A DNA stretch of 64,000 nt from JAIEPW01 sp964471915 (GTDB lineage Bacteria > Acidobacteriota > Terriglobia > Bryobacterales > Bryobacteraceae): positions 9,162 to 73,161 of the forward strand of contig CAYYID010000022.1 in NCBI GenBank assembly GCA_964471915.1, given 5' to 3'. Shown one piece after another: positions 7,747 to 15,926 of this stretch; positions within the stretch are counted from its first letter, which is position 1, and each line of letters starts with the position of its first letter. The translations under genes were made by a program, and so were the position numbers. Below the pieces are notes generated by a model that had not been told where the DNA came from, did not search any database, and was given only the letters and a program-made list of their open reading frames with translations.

Positions 7747-8339
7747 GGAAGTTGCGCGAAGTTGGCGACGATCCTCAAGCCGGCGGGTCCGGACTTTTCG
7801 GGATGGAACTGCACGCCGCAGATGTTGGCCTGCTCCACCACGGCGCCGAAGGTGATCCCGTAGTCGCAACTGGCGGCCGTTTCGTCCCCCGCCGGCGCAT
7901 AGTAGCTGTTGGCGAAGTAGACGAACGGGCGGTCGCCTAGCCCGGCAAGCAGGCGGGACTCGCGCCGCCGCGTCAGGTCGTTCCAGCCCATGTGCGGCAC
8001 GCGGAGGCCGCCCTGGAAACGGCGGATCCGGCCGGGAAACAGGCCGAGGCCGTTTTGTTCCGGCGCCTCTTCGCTGGCCTCATAGAGCGCCTGCATGCCG
8101 AGACAGATGCCGAGGAACGGCACGCCGGCGCGGATCCGCTCCACCAGGGGCCGCCGCAGGTCCAGTGCGTCGATCGCCCGCAGCATCTGTCCGAAGTGTC
8201 CCACGCCCGGCAGGATCAGACGGCGCGCCGCGGCCACCGCCGCGGGCTCCCGGGTGAGCGTGAACGGCGCGCCGGTGCGCTCGAGCGTGTTGCAGACGCT
8301 CTGCAGATTGCCCGCGCCGTAATCGACGATCGTGATCAC
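7740..8339 (-). CDS. hisH: Imidazole glycerol phosphate synthase, glutaminase subunit
   Basis: 199 residues from a GTG start at 8339 (ITIVDYGAGN follows). This is a class I glutamine amidotransferase that supplies ammonia to HisF. The nucleophile Cys sits in GICLGMQALYEAS, and the His-Glu pair in GVQFHPEKS. The GTG overlaps the hisB stop (GTGA), which supports this start over longer ones whose extra residues are the hisB 3' end out of frame. Confidence 0.93.
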   Translation of the reverse strand: MITIVDYGAGNLQSVCNTLERTGAPFTLTREPAAVAAARRLILPGVGHFGQMLRAIDALDLRRPLVERIRAGVPFLGICLGMQALYEASEEAPEQNGLGLFPGRIRRFQGGLRVPHMGWNDLTRRRESRLLAGLGDRPFVYFANSYYAPAGDETAASCDYGITFGAVVEQANICGVQFHPEKSGPAGLRIVANFAQLPC

Positions 8340-8932
8340 AGCAGGCCCTTGGTGGACGGGAGCTGCCCGCGCAGGCTCGCGTCGCGTGAGCAGGCGAACT
8401 TCATCGCGCGCGCGAAGCACTTGAAAATGGCTTCCACCTTGTGGTGGTTCGAGCGCCCGTACAGGACCTTGGCATGCAGGTTCGCGCCCGCGTGCGCCGT
8501 GAATCCGCCGAAGAAGTCCTCTAGCAGTTCGCTTTGCAGGTCCCCGACCAGGCGCGTCTTTACCAGATCCTTGTAGACCAGCGCGGGCCGCCCGCTGAGG
8601 TCGACGGCCACCACCGCCAGCGTTTCGTCCATGGGCATCACGAAGTAGCCGGCGCGGTTGATCCCCCGGCGGTCGCCGAGCGCCTGCGCGAAGAGCTGGC
8701 CCAGCACGATGCCGCAGTCCTCCACCGTGTGGTGCTGGTCGACGTCGAGGTCGCCGGCGGCGTGCAGCTTCAGGTTGAAGCCGCCATGCTTCGTGAACAG
8801 CTCCAGCATGTGATCAAGGAACCGGACACCCGTCCGCACGTCGTAGCGGCCGGCGCCTTCGAGCGCGAGCGTGCCCCGGATCTGCGTCTCGCGCGTGTCG
8901 CGAGCCACTGCCGCCTTGCGGACCCGGCTCAC
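8336..8932 (-). CDS. hisB: Imidazoleglycerol-phosphate dehydratase
   Basis: 198 residues, a monofunctional IGPD. It dehydrates imidazole glycerol phosphate to imidazole acetol phosphate using a di-metal site. Motifs present: RFLDHMLELFTKHGG, DVDQHHTVEDCGI and the C-terminal HAGANLHAKVLYGRSNHHKVE, which supply the His/Glu metal ligands. There is no phosphatase domain as in E. coli HisB; instead a separate HAD phosphatase gene lies directly upstream, overlapping by four bases. Confidence 0.95.
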   Translation of the reverse strand: MSRVRKAAVARDTRETQIRGTLALEGAGRYDVRTGVRFLDHMLELFTKHGGFNLKLHAAGDLDVDQHHTVEDCGIVLGQLFAQALGDRRGINRAGYFVMPMDETLAVVAVDLSGRPALVYKDLVKTRLVGDLQSELLEDFFGGFTAHAGANLHAKVLYGRSNHHKVEAIFKCFARAMKFACSRDASLRGQLPSTKGLL

Positions 8933-9603
8933 AGGACCTCCTCAAGCTGGTTGATGTTCTCGACCACCGCCCGGGCGCTCTCGGCGCGGAACAGGGCCAG
9001 CAGGTCGTCGCGGCGCGAGTGCGCGGCCGCCGCCACGCCGATGAACGGCACCCCGGCCGCCGAGGCGCTGCGCGCGTCGTCCACGGTGTCGCCGACGTAG
9101 ACGATCCCGCGGCCCGGGTGCGCGGCGGCGATCTTTTGCAGGCCCTCGGGATCGGGCTTCGGCCGCGTAACGTCGTCCGCGCACACGATCGGCCCGAACG
9201 CGAGGTCCGGTGCGAACCGGCGCAAGGTGATGTCGGCCTCCAGCCGCAGTCTCCCCGTGAAGATGCCGAGCTGGAAGCGCGCGCTCAGCCGGTCGAGCAA
9301 TCCTTCCGCGGGGAACCAGCGCTCCCGCGTGATCAGCCCGTCGCCGTTCTCGCCCAGGAAGATCCGGTTGAAGCGGTCGATCACGTCGTCATACGGCACC
9401 GCGACGCCGAGGTCGTGGGCGATCTTCTGCGACAGCGCCCAGTCGTTGTTCCAGCCGCCCTGATTCTTGTACTGCTGGATCCGGTCGCGCGTGATCTGCT
9501 GTCCGGTGAAGTGCAGCACGGTCTGGACAATGGACTCGCGGTAGCTCTCCGAGACTTCGGTGAGCACGCCGTCCATGTCGAAAATCAGAAGCTCTTTCGC
9601 CAC
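8929..9603 (-). CDS. HAD-family phosphatase in the his operon (candidate histidinol-phosphatase)
   Basis: 224 residues from a GTG at 9603 (AKELLIFDMDGVLTEVSESY follows). HAD motif I is DMDGV, with the nucleophile and general-acid Asp. Motif II Thr lies in IFTGR, motif III Lys in DDVTRPKPDPEGL, and motif IV in YVGDTVDDARSA. It resembles the TIGR01548 group, some members of which neighbour or are fused to his genes. The operon otherwise lacks a histidinol-phosphatase (no HisN, PHP-type HisJ or HisB-N), so dephosphorylation of L-histidinol phosphate is the natural role; that is inference from context. The start lies within the 3' end of hisC (19-base overlap). Confidence 0.85.
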   Translation of the reverse strand: MAKELLIFDMDGVLTEVSESYRESIVQTVLHFTGQQITRDRIQQYKNQGGWNNDWALSQKIAHDLGVAVPYDDVIDRFNRIFLGENGDGLITRERWFPAEGLLDRLSARFQLGIFTGRLRLEADITLRRFAPDLAFGPIVCADDVTRPKPDPEGLQKIAAAHPGRGIVYVGDTVDDARSASAAGVPFIGVAAAAHSRRDDLLALFRAESARAVVENINQLEEVL

Positions 9604-10646
9604 AGGTCCTCCAGTTCGGCCAGGAAGCGCTCCGCCTGCGCGACGGTTCCCGCGGTGACGCGGACGCACCCGGCGACCTCGTAGCTGCGGTCCCGCACCA
9701 GCACGCCGCGCCGCCGCAGCTCGTCGCGAATCGGGATGGCGCGTTCGCCCGCCTGGAACAAAACGAAATTCGCCTGGCTCGGAAACCAGCGGATGCCGAG
9801 GCGGGTAAGTCCTTCACAGATGCGCCCGCGCGCGGCCAGCGCCTCGCGGACATAGTTCGCCGTGTAGGCGGGGTCCCGCACCGCGGCGCGCGCGGCCAGC
9901 GCGGCCAGGGCGTTCACCGAATACGGCGATTGCGCCTTGCGGAGGTAGGCCATGTTCGCGGCCTGCGAGAACAGGCACCCGCAGCGCATCGCGGCCATGC
10001 CGTATGCCTTCGAGAACGTGCGGCTGACGAACAGGTTCGGATGTCCGGCGAGCCGGGGCAGCATCGTCACGCCGGAGAACTCGAAATACGCCTCGTCGAC
10101 CAGCACGGCGGCCTGCGGCGCGGCGGCGAGCAGCTCGCCGAGCACGTCGACGGACGTTCCCGTGCCCGTCGGGTTGCTCGGATTGCCGAGCAGCACGGCG
10201 CGGGTGCGGGGCGTGAGCGCGGCGCGCAACTCATTGTCAGGAAACGACAGGCCGGTCCGAAACGGGATCTCGCGGACCTCGGCGCCGGCCAGCTCCGCAT
10301 AGAACTTGTACATCGCGTAAGACGGCTGGAGGATCAGCACTTCGTCGCCGTCGTCCACATACGTGTTCACCAGCACCTGGATCGCCTCGTCGGTGCCGTT
10401 GGTGAGCTGCACTTCGCCGCTCGCGACCCCGAAGAACGCCGCCAGCTCGGCCACGGCGTCCTCGTACTCGGGATACAGCGTCAACATCTCGGCGTTCAGC
10501 TTTTCCCGGAGAAAGTCGATCACCGCCGGCGAGCAGCCGAGTGTGTTCTCGTTGAAGTCGAGCCGCAGTTTGCCGGCGCGGCCGCTGCTCGGCGGATGAT
10601 AGGGCGCCATGCGGACCACGGACGGGCGCGGCACCGGGTTATTCAT
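9585..10646 (-). CDS. hisC: Histidinol-phosphate aminotransferase
   Basis: 353 residues, a fold-type I PLP aminotransferase. It converts imidazole acetol phosphate and glutamate to histidinol phosphate. Recognisable are KLRLDFNENTLGCSP near the N-terminus, LGNPSNPTGT, VLVDEAYFEFSG, and the PLP-lysine in FVSRTFSKAYGMAAMRCG. C-terminal FVLFQAGER and CVRVTAGT fit HisC. Its start overlaps the hisD stop by eight bases. Confidence 0.94.
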   Translation of the reverse strand: MNNPVPRPSVVRMAPYHPPSSGRAGKLRLDFNENTLGCSPAVIDFLREKLNAEMLTLYPEYEDAVAELAAFFGVASGEVQLTNGTDEAIQVLVNTYVDDGDEVLILQPSYAMYKFYAELAGAEVREIPFRTGLSFPDNELRAALTPRTRAVLLGNPSNPTGTGTSVDVLGELLAAAPQAAVLVDEAYFEFSGVTMLPRLAGHPNLFVSRTFSKAYGMAAMRCGCLFSQAANMAYLRKAQSPYSVNALAALAARAAVRDPAYTANYVREALAARGRICEGLTRLGIRWFPSQANFVLFQAGERAIPIRDELRRRGVLVRDRSYEVAGCVRVTAGTVAQAERFLAELEDLWRKSF

Positions 10647-11880
10647 GCCGCACCTCCACGGAGCGCGCGTGCGCCTCCAATCCTTCGGCGCGGGCGAGCG
10701 TCGTAATGGCCGGCGTCAGTTGCTTCAGGCCCGCCAGGGTGAGCTCCTGCACGGAGATCACCTTGACGAAATCCGCGGCGGACAGGCCCGCGCGCAGGCG
10801 CGCGACGCCCGAAGTCGGCAGGACGTGGTTCGGACCCGAGGCGTAGTCGCCCGCGGCCTCCGGGCTGGCCGGGCCCAGAAAGACGCTGCCCGCGTTGTCG
10901 ATTTCGTTCAGCAGGTCCGGCTCATGCAGCGACAGATGTTCGGGCGCCAGCCGGTTCGAGAACGCCACCGCCTGCTCCATGGCGTCCACCACGACGATGG
11001 CGCTATTGCGTTCGATCGCCTCCCGCGCCACGGGAGCCGTGGGCAGCGTTTCGAGCTGCTTTTCCAGCTCCGTCGCGACCGCTTCGGCCAGCGTCCGCGA
11101 CGTGGTGAGCAGCACGGCTGAGGCGTCGGTATCGTGCTCGGCCTGCGCGAGCATGTCGGCGGCGATCCAGCGGGGATTGCCCGCCCGGGCGATGATCAGG
11201 ATCTCCGTCGGTCCGGCCACGAAGTCGATGCCGGTTTCGCCGGCCACCAGCTTCTTCGCCGCCGCGACGTAGATGTTGCCGGGACCCACGATTCGTTCGA
11301 CGCGCGGCACGGACTCCGTCCCGTAGGCCAGCGCGGCGATCGCCTGCGCGCCGCCCAGCCGGAACACGTTCGGCACCTGAAAACGCGCCGCCAGCGCCAG
11401 CGTCTCCGGGCTGGGCTTCGGCGACGCGACGCAGATGTTCCGCACGCCGGCCACCTGCGCCGGGATCACGCACATCAACAGCGTTGACGGCAGCGGGTAG
11501 CGCCCGGCGGGCACGTACGCGCCCATCGAATCGAGCGGCCGGACAATCTGCCCCAGGCGTCGACCGCCGGGATAGTCGGTCATCCCGCTCACGGGCAGTT
11601 GCGTCCGGGCGTAGTCCTCGATGTTGCGGGAGGCGACTTCCACCGCGTCGAGAAATGCCGCGGGCATGGCGGCGAGCGCGGCTTCGCAGGCCGCGCGCGG
11701 CACCGCGAACTCGCCGCCCGCGAACCCGTCGAAACGCGCGGCGTACTCGCGCAGCGCCGCGTCGCCGCGCTCGCGCACCGCCGCGAGAATCGGGGCCACG
11801 GCGCGTTCGGCTTCTTCCAGGCGCAGCGCCTTGCGCACCAGCAATGATTGCGCTTCCGCGTAAGGGAGGATCCGGATCAT
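10639..11880 (-). CDS. hisD: Histidinol dehydrogenase
   Basis: 413 residues. HisD oxidises L-histidinol to L-histidine in two NAD-dependent steps. Family signatures are PAGRYPLPSTLLM, the GAQAIAALAYGTESVPRVERIVGPGNIYVAAAK region (given here as key motifs GAQAIAALAYGT and VGPGNIYV), and DFVAGPTEILI. Zinc/catalytic residues lie in AQAEHDTDASAVL and the C-terminal ASGPNHVLPTSG. It starts five bases after hisG ends, one of the few non-overlapping junctions in the operon. Confidence 0.95.
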   Translation of the reverse strand: MIRILPYAEAQSLLVRKALRLEEAERAVAPILAAVRERGDAALREYAARFDGFAGGEFAVPRAACEAALAAMPAAFLDAVEVASRNIEDYARTQLPVSGMTDYPGGRRLGQIVRPLDSMGAYVPAGRYPLPSTLLMCVIPAQVAGVRNICVASPKPSPETLALAARFQVPNVFRLGGAQAIAALAYGTESVPRVERIVGPGNIYVAAAKKLVAGETGIDFVAGPTEILIIARAGNPRWIAADMLAQAEHDTDASAVLLTTSRTLAEAVATELEKQLETLPTAPVAREAIERNSAIVVVDAMEQAVAFSNRLAPEHLSLHEPDLLNEIDNAGSVFLGPASPEAAGDYASGPNHVLPTSGVARLRAGLSAADFVKVISVQELTLAGLKQLTPAITTLARAEGLEAHARSVEVRHE

Positions 11881-11884
11881 GGCG

Positions 11885-12757
11885 TTACATCACGATCTTG
11901 TTCAGCGGATACTCGACGATCCCCTGCGCCCCGGCCTTCTTCAGCTTCGGGATGATGTTGCGCACCGTGGATTCGTCCAGGATCGTGTTCACCGCCAGCC
12001 AGTCGCCCGTGCTCAGCGGCGAGATGGTCGGATTCTTCAGCGCGGGCAGCACCGCGAGCACCGCCGCCAGGTCCGCCTTCTGCACGTTCAGCATCAGGCC
12101 GACCTTGCCCAGCGCATTGATCGCCCCTTCGAGCAGCATGCGGATATCTTCCAGCTTGTGCCGCTTGAAGTCGTCCTTCCACGAGGCGACGTTCGCGATC
12201 AGTTGCGTGTTCGATTCCAGCAGCGTCTCAACGATGCGCAACTTGTTCGCCCGCAATGACGACCCGGTCTCCGTCACCTCGACGATCGCGTCGGCGAGCA
12301 CCGGCGGCTTCACTTCCGTGGCGCCCCACGAGAACTCGACCTTGGCCGTCACGCCGTGCTGCGCCAGCCACTGCTTCGTGAACCCGACCAACTCGGTCGC
12401 GATGATCTTGCCTTCCAGGTCCTTCACGCCGTGGATCGCCGAGTTCTCCGGCGCGGCCAGCACCCAGCGGACCTTGCCGAAGCTCTGCTTCGAATAGACG
12501 AGGTCCGCCACCTTGTGCACCGTGGCGCCGGTCTCCATGATCCAATCGAGTCCGGTGAGCCCCGCGTCGAGCACGCCGTCTTCGACATAGCGCGCCATCT
12601 CCTGCGCGCGGATCAGCATGCACTCGATCTCCGGGTCGTCGATGGCCGGAAAGTACGACCGGGTACTGACCGTAATGTTAAAGCCCGCGCGGCGGAATAA
12701 GTCGACTGTCGCGTTCTCCAGGCTGCCCTTGGGAATGCCGAGCTTCAGCTTGCTCAT
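11885..12757 (-). CDS. hisG: ATP phosphoribosyltransferase, long form
   Basis: 290 residues. HisG condenses ATP with PRPP, the first and feedback-controlled step of histidine synthesis. N-terminal MSKLKLGIPKGSLENA, DAGLTGLDWI and the PRPP-binding region ending EVTETGSSLRAN are typical. The length and the C-terminal segment (about 215-290) show the long form with its own histidine-binding regulatory domain, so no HisZ partner is needed. The ATG overlaps the hisI stop (ATGA). Confidence 0.95.
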   Translation of the reverse strand: MSKLKLGIPKGSLENATVDLFRRAGFNITVSTRSYFPAIDDPEIECMLIRAQEMARYVEDGVLDAGLTGLDWIMETGATVHKVADLVYSKQSFGKVRWVLAAPENSAIHGVKDLEGKIIATELVGFTKQWLAQHGVTAKVEFSWGATEVKPPVLADAIVEVTETGSSLRANKLRIVETLLESNTQLIANVASWKDDFKRHKLEDIRMLLEGAINALGKVGLMLNVQKADLAAVLAVLPALKNPTISPLSTGDWLAVNTILDESTVRNIIPKLKKAGAQGIVEYPLNKIVM

Positions 12758-13134
12758 TGCGCGCCTCCGTAGACCGACGCCGGGTCATAGACCTTGCTCT
12801 CGTTCTCGATCCAGGCCCCCTGGTCGAGCTTGCGGAAGAAGCAGCTCCGGTATCCTTCGTGGCACACGCCCGGCCCGAGCGCTTCTACCTGCACCAGCAC
12901 GGTGTCGAAGTCGCAGTCCGTCGTGATCTCCTTCACCACCAGGCGATGGCCGGAACTCTCGCCCTTGGTCCACAGCTTGTTGCGGCTGCGGCTGAAGAAC
13001 GTCACGTTGCCGGTTTCCACGGTCTTCTGGAACGCGGCGTCGTTCATGAATCCCACCATCAGGACCCGCCCGGTGGCCGCGTCCTGCACCACGGCGGGCA
13101 GCAGTCCGTCGAGCTTCGAGTAATCCAGCTTCAT
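12754..13134 (-). CDS. hisI: Phosphoribosyl-AMP cyclohydrolase
   Basis: 126 residues from the ATG at 13134 (MKLDYSKLDGLLPAV), preceded by AGGA about ten bases upstream. It opens the adenine ring of PR-AMP. The zinc and magnesium ligands are visible: DCDFDTVLVQVE for the Asp cluster, plus Cys in GVCHEGYRSCFFR. WTKGESSGH is the conserved family motif. It is HisI only, without a fused HisE pyrophosphohydrolase, and no separate hisE is in the window. It is the first structural gene after the leader and attenuator. Confidence 0.95.
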   Translation of the reverse strand: MKLDYSKLDGLLPAVVQDAATGRVLMVGFMNDAAFQKTVETGNVTFFSRSRNKLWTKGESSGHRLVVKEITTDCDFDTVLVQVEALGPGVCHEGYRSCFFRKLDQGAWIENESKVYDPASVYGGAQ

Positions 13135-13148
13135 GCGCAAGTCATCCT

Positions 13149-13188
13149 AAAAATCGAATGGCCCGCGGGCGTCTTGCGCCGGCGGGCC
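13149..13188 (-). terminator. his operon attenuator (intrinsic terminator in leader)
   Basis: On the minus strand, GGCCCGCCGGCG and CGCCCGCGGGCC pair in 11 of 12 positions around a CAAGA loop (13188-13160). ATTCG and then five T (13153-13149) follow, directly next to the hisI Shine-Dalgarno. It starts 26 bases after the stop of a His-rich leader peptide, the classical arrangement for transcription attenuation. Part of the GC-rich 5' arm could alternatively pair with GC-rich sequence in the 3' half of the leader ORF. Confidence 0.8.
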
Positions 13189-13214
13189 GTTTCTCTTCGA
13201 AACCAGTCGAGTGG

Positions 13215-13280
13215 TTACGCGGCAGCCCGGCGCGGCGCATGATGGCCGTGGTGATGATGATGCCGGGGCGCGAACAACAT
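13215..13280 (-). CDS. hisL: his operon leader peptide (seven His in eight codons)
   Basis: A 21-codon ORF read from the ATG at 13280 encodes MLFAPRHHHHHGHHAPRRAA plus a final Ala, then TAA. Five consecutive His codons, a Gly and two more His codons (13262-13239) are what a histidine-sensing leader needs: with little charged tRNA-His the ribosome stalls there and the downstream terminator does not form. It lies 14 bases after the stop of the trans-sulfuration gene and about 80 bases before hisI. An AACCT/AGGTT inverted repeat (13283-13294) overlaps the weak AGG ribosome-binding site. Confidence 0.85.
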   Translation of the reverse strand: MLFAPRHHHHHGHHAPRRAAA

Positions 13281-13294
13281 GAACCTAAAGGTTA

Positions 13295-14476
13295 TCAGAT
13301 CGCGAGCGCCTGATCAAGATCCGCGACGATATCTTCGCAGGCCTCGATGCCGATGGAGAGGCGCACCAGCCCGTCGCCGATGCCGAGCCTCCGCCGCTGC
13401 GCGGGCGCCAGGTCGCGATGCGAGGAGATCGCCGGATACAGCACCATCGTGTGCACGTCGCCGAGCGACGTGGTCCGCACGATCATCCGCAGGCGGTCCA
13501 TGAACCGCAGCACTTCGGCGCGGCCCGCGTCCCGCAGCTCGATGCTCAGCATCGCGCCGAACTTTCCCGGCGCGAACAGCCGTTCGATGGTCGCGCGGTC
13601 CGGATGCTCCGGGCAGTCCGGGAAGTACACCCGCGCGACGCGCGGATGCGCCCGCAGCCACGCGGCCACCGTCACCGCGTTGGCGCACTGCCGCTCGAAG
13701 CGCAGGGCCAGCGTCTTGATGCCGCGCATGGTCAAGTAGCTTTCGAACGGGCTCATCACCGGGCCGATGTTGCGCATGATCTGGATGATCGTCTCCAGAT
13801 GTGCCGCATCCGCCGCGACGATGCCGCCCAGCACGTCGCCGTGTCCGGAGAGATACTTTGTCGCGCTGTGGACCACGACGTTCGCGCCGCGCTCCAGCGG
13901 ACGCACCAGCAGCGGCGTGGCGAAGGTGCTGTCGACGAGCAGCGGCACCTCCGCCGCGCGCGTAATCTCCGCGATCCGGTCGAGCGGCGCCACGCGGAGC
14001 AGGGGATTCGACACCGTCTCCAGCAGCACCGCCCCCGGTTTCTGCGCCGCCACCGCGGCCGCCACCGCGTCCGGGTCGCAGATGTCGACGAAGGTCGTCT
14101 CCACGCCCATCGGCTCCAGGATCGAGAGCAGCAGCTTCGTCGTGGCGCCGTAAAGCATGTTCGCCGCCACCACGCGCTTGCGCCGGTCGAGCAGCGTCGC
14201 GCGCAGCGCGATGTCGAGCGCGGCCATGCCCGACGCGCACGCCCGCGCCCCGGCGGCCGATTCGAGCGCCGCCACCAATTCTTCCAGCGCCAGCGTCGTC
14301 GGATTGTCATACCTGGCGTAGGACGGCCCGGCGACTTCCCGCGCGAACACGCGGTCCAGTTCCTCGGTGGTGTCGTAGAAATAGCTCGCCGCGGTGTAGA
14401 TAGGCGTCGTCACCGGCACGTAGTTGCCGGCCTTGCGGCGGTCGCCGGTGTGCACCACTTGCGATTCGGGTTTCAT
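13295..14476 (-). CDS. Cys/Met-metabolism PLP-dependent enzyme (cystathionine gamma-synthase/lyase type)
   Basis: 393 residues, full length for the family. Motifs are VVHTGDRRKAGNYVPVTTPIY, here recognised by HTGD and PVTTPIY, then SYARYDNPTTLALEELVAALE and CASGMAALDIAL. The PLP-lysine is in VVVHSATKYLSGHGDVLGG. The family covers cystathionine gamma-synthase, gamma- and beta-lyases and homocysteine synthases; sequence alone does not separate them. It lies seven bases downstream of cysS, consistent with sulfur amino-acid metabolism, and upstream of the his leader, so his transcription may partly be read-through from here. Confidence 0.88.
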   Translation of the reverse strand: MKPESQVVHTGDRRKAGNYVPVTTPIYTAASYFYDTTEELDRVFAREVAGPSYARYDNPTTLALEELVAALESAAGARACASGMAALDIALRATLLDRRKRVVAANMLYGATTKLLLSILEPMGVETTFVDICDPDAVAAAVAAQKPGAVLLETVSNPLLRVAPLDRIAEITRAAEVPLLVDSTFATPLLVRPLERGANVVVHSATKYLSGHGDVLGGIVAADAAHLETIIQIMRNIGPVMSPFESYLTMRGIKTLALRFERQCANAVTVAAWLRAHPRVARVYFPDCPEHPDRATIERLFAPGKFGAMLSIELRDAGRAEVLRFMDRLRMIVRTTSLGDVHTMVLYPAISSHRDLAPAQRRRLGIGDGLVRLSIGIEACEDIVADLDQALAI

Positions 14477-14483
14477 GCTGCGG

Positions 14484-15884
14484 TTACTTGCGGCGCCACC
14501 GGACCCCGTCCTTGGTGTCTTCGAGGATCACGCCCTGCGCCTCCAGTTCTTTGCGGATCTCGTCGGCGCGCGCGAAGTTCTTCGCCTTCTTGGCCGCTGT
14601 CCGTTCGGCGACCAACTGGTCGATGGCGGCGTCGGCCACGCCCGGCGCGCCGGCCGCCGGCCGCAGCACGTCGAAGATCGAATCGAACCGCGCCAGCAGC
14701 GCCCGCGCTCCGGCCACGTTCCCGGCCAGAAACTCGCCGGCATCCATCGCCGCGTTTGAGTCGCGCACGAACTCGAACACCGGACCCAAAGCTCCCGCCG
14801 TGTTCAGGTCGTCGTCCAGCGCCGCGTCGAAACGCTCCAGCGCTTCGCGGGCGCGCTGCGCCCAGGCGGGGTTTTCGCCCTCGCCGAACCGCGCGGTGTT
14901 CAGCCGCAGTTCGTAATTGCGCAGCCGGTCGATCGCCGTTTGGGCCGCCTTCAGGCCTTCGAACGTGAAGTTCAGCTTGTTCCGGTAGGGCACCGAGGCC
15001 AGCAGGTACCGGATCGCCTCCGGCGAATAGCCCTTGTCCAGCACATCGCGCAGCGTATAGAAATTGCCGAGCGACTTCGACATCTTCTGGGCGTCCACCA
15101 GCAGGTGCTCGGCGTGCAGCCAGTAGCGCACGAACGGCTTCCCGGTGATCCCCTCGGCCTGCGCGATCTCGTTTTCGTGGTGCGGAAAGGTCAGATCCAC
15201 GCCGCCGGTGTGAATGTCCAGCGTGTCGCCGAGATACTTGCGCGCCATCGCTGAGCACTCGATGTGCCAGCCGGGGCGTCCCTCGCCGAAGGGCGTGGCC
15301 CACGCGGGCTCGCCGTCCTTCTTGGCTTTCCAGAGGACGAAATCGCGGGCGTCGTCCTTCTCGTACTCGTCGACATCCACGCGCGCGCCGGCCAGGTTAC
15401 CGCTCAGGTTGATGTGGGACAGTCGCCCGTAGTGCGGAAACGCCGAGATGCGGAAGTAGACGCTCCCTTCGCTCTTGTACGTCAGTCCGTTCTTCTCGAG
15501 CGCTTCAATGTCCGAGACCATCTCCGCGATGTGCTCGGTGGCCTTCACCACCTGCTCCGGCTTTTCGAGCCGGATCTTGGCGGTGTCCTCGAAGAACGCG
15601 TCCGTGTAGCGTCCGGTGAACTCGAAGATCGACTTGCCGGCGCGGTTCGCGTCCCGGATGATCTTGTCCTCGACGTCGGTGATGTTCATCACGTGGCGCA
15701 GCGTGTAGCCGCGCGCCCGCAGCCAGCGCCGCAGCACGTCCTGGAACGTGAAGGTCCGCAGGTTGCCGATGTGGACGTAGTTGTAGACGGTCGGTCCGCA
15801 CGTGTACATCCGGACCTCGCGGCCGTGCAGCGGCACGAAGTCCTCGAGCCTCTGGGTCAGGGTGTTGTAGAAGCGCAGCGCCAT
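14484..15884 (-). CDS. cysS: Cysteinyl-tRNA synthetase
   Basis: 466 residues, normal for CysRS. It charges tRNA-Cys in the cytoplasm. The class I HIGH motif appears as YNYVHIGNLRTF, the zinc ligands as MYTCGPTVYNY, Cys in WHIECSAMARKYLG and HHENE, and the KMSKS loop as AQKMSKSLGNFYT. The C-terminal anticodon-recognition helices end in EDTKDGVRWRRK. It is followed after seven bases by the PLP enzyme gene. Confidence 0.96.
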   Translation of the reverse strand: MALRFYNTLTQRLEDFVPLHGREVRMYTCGPTVYNYVHIGNLRTFTFQDVLRRWLRARGYTLRHVMNITDVEDKIIRDANRAGKSIFEFTGRYTDAFFEDTAKIRLEKPEQVVKATEHIAEMVSDIEALEKNGLTYKSEGSVYFRISAFPHYGRLSHINLSGNLAGARVDVDEYEKDDARDFVLWKAKKDGEPAWATPFGEGRPGWHIECSAMARKYLGDTLDIHTGGVDLTFPHHENEIAQAEGITGKPFVRYWLHAEHLLVDAQKMSKSLGNFYTLRDVLDKGYSPEAIRYLLASVPYRNKLNFTFEGLKAAQTAIDRLRNYELRLNTARFGEGENPAWAQRAREALERFDAALDDDLNTAGALGPVFEFVRDSNAAMDAGEFLAGNVAGARALLARFDSIFDVLRPAAGAPGVADAAIDQLVAERTAAKKAKNFARADEIRKELEAQGVILEDTKDGVRWRRK

Positions 15885-15926
15885 ACGCGAGACGGAATCT
15901 CTCCATCCTAGCGCATGCGCCGCGCT

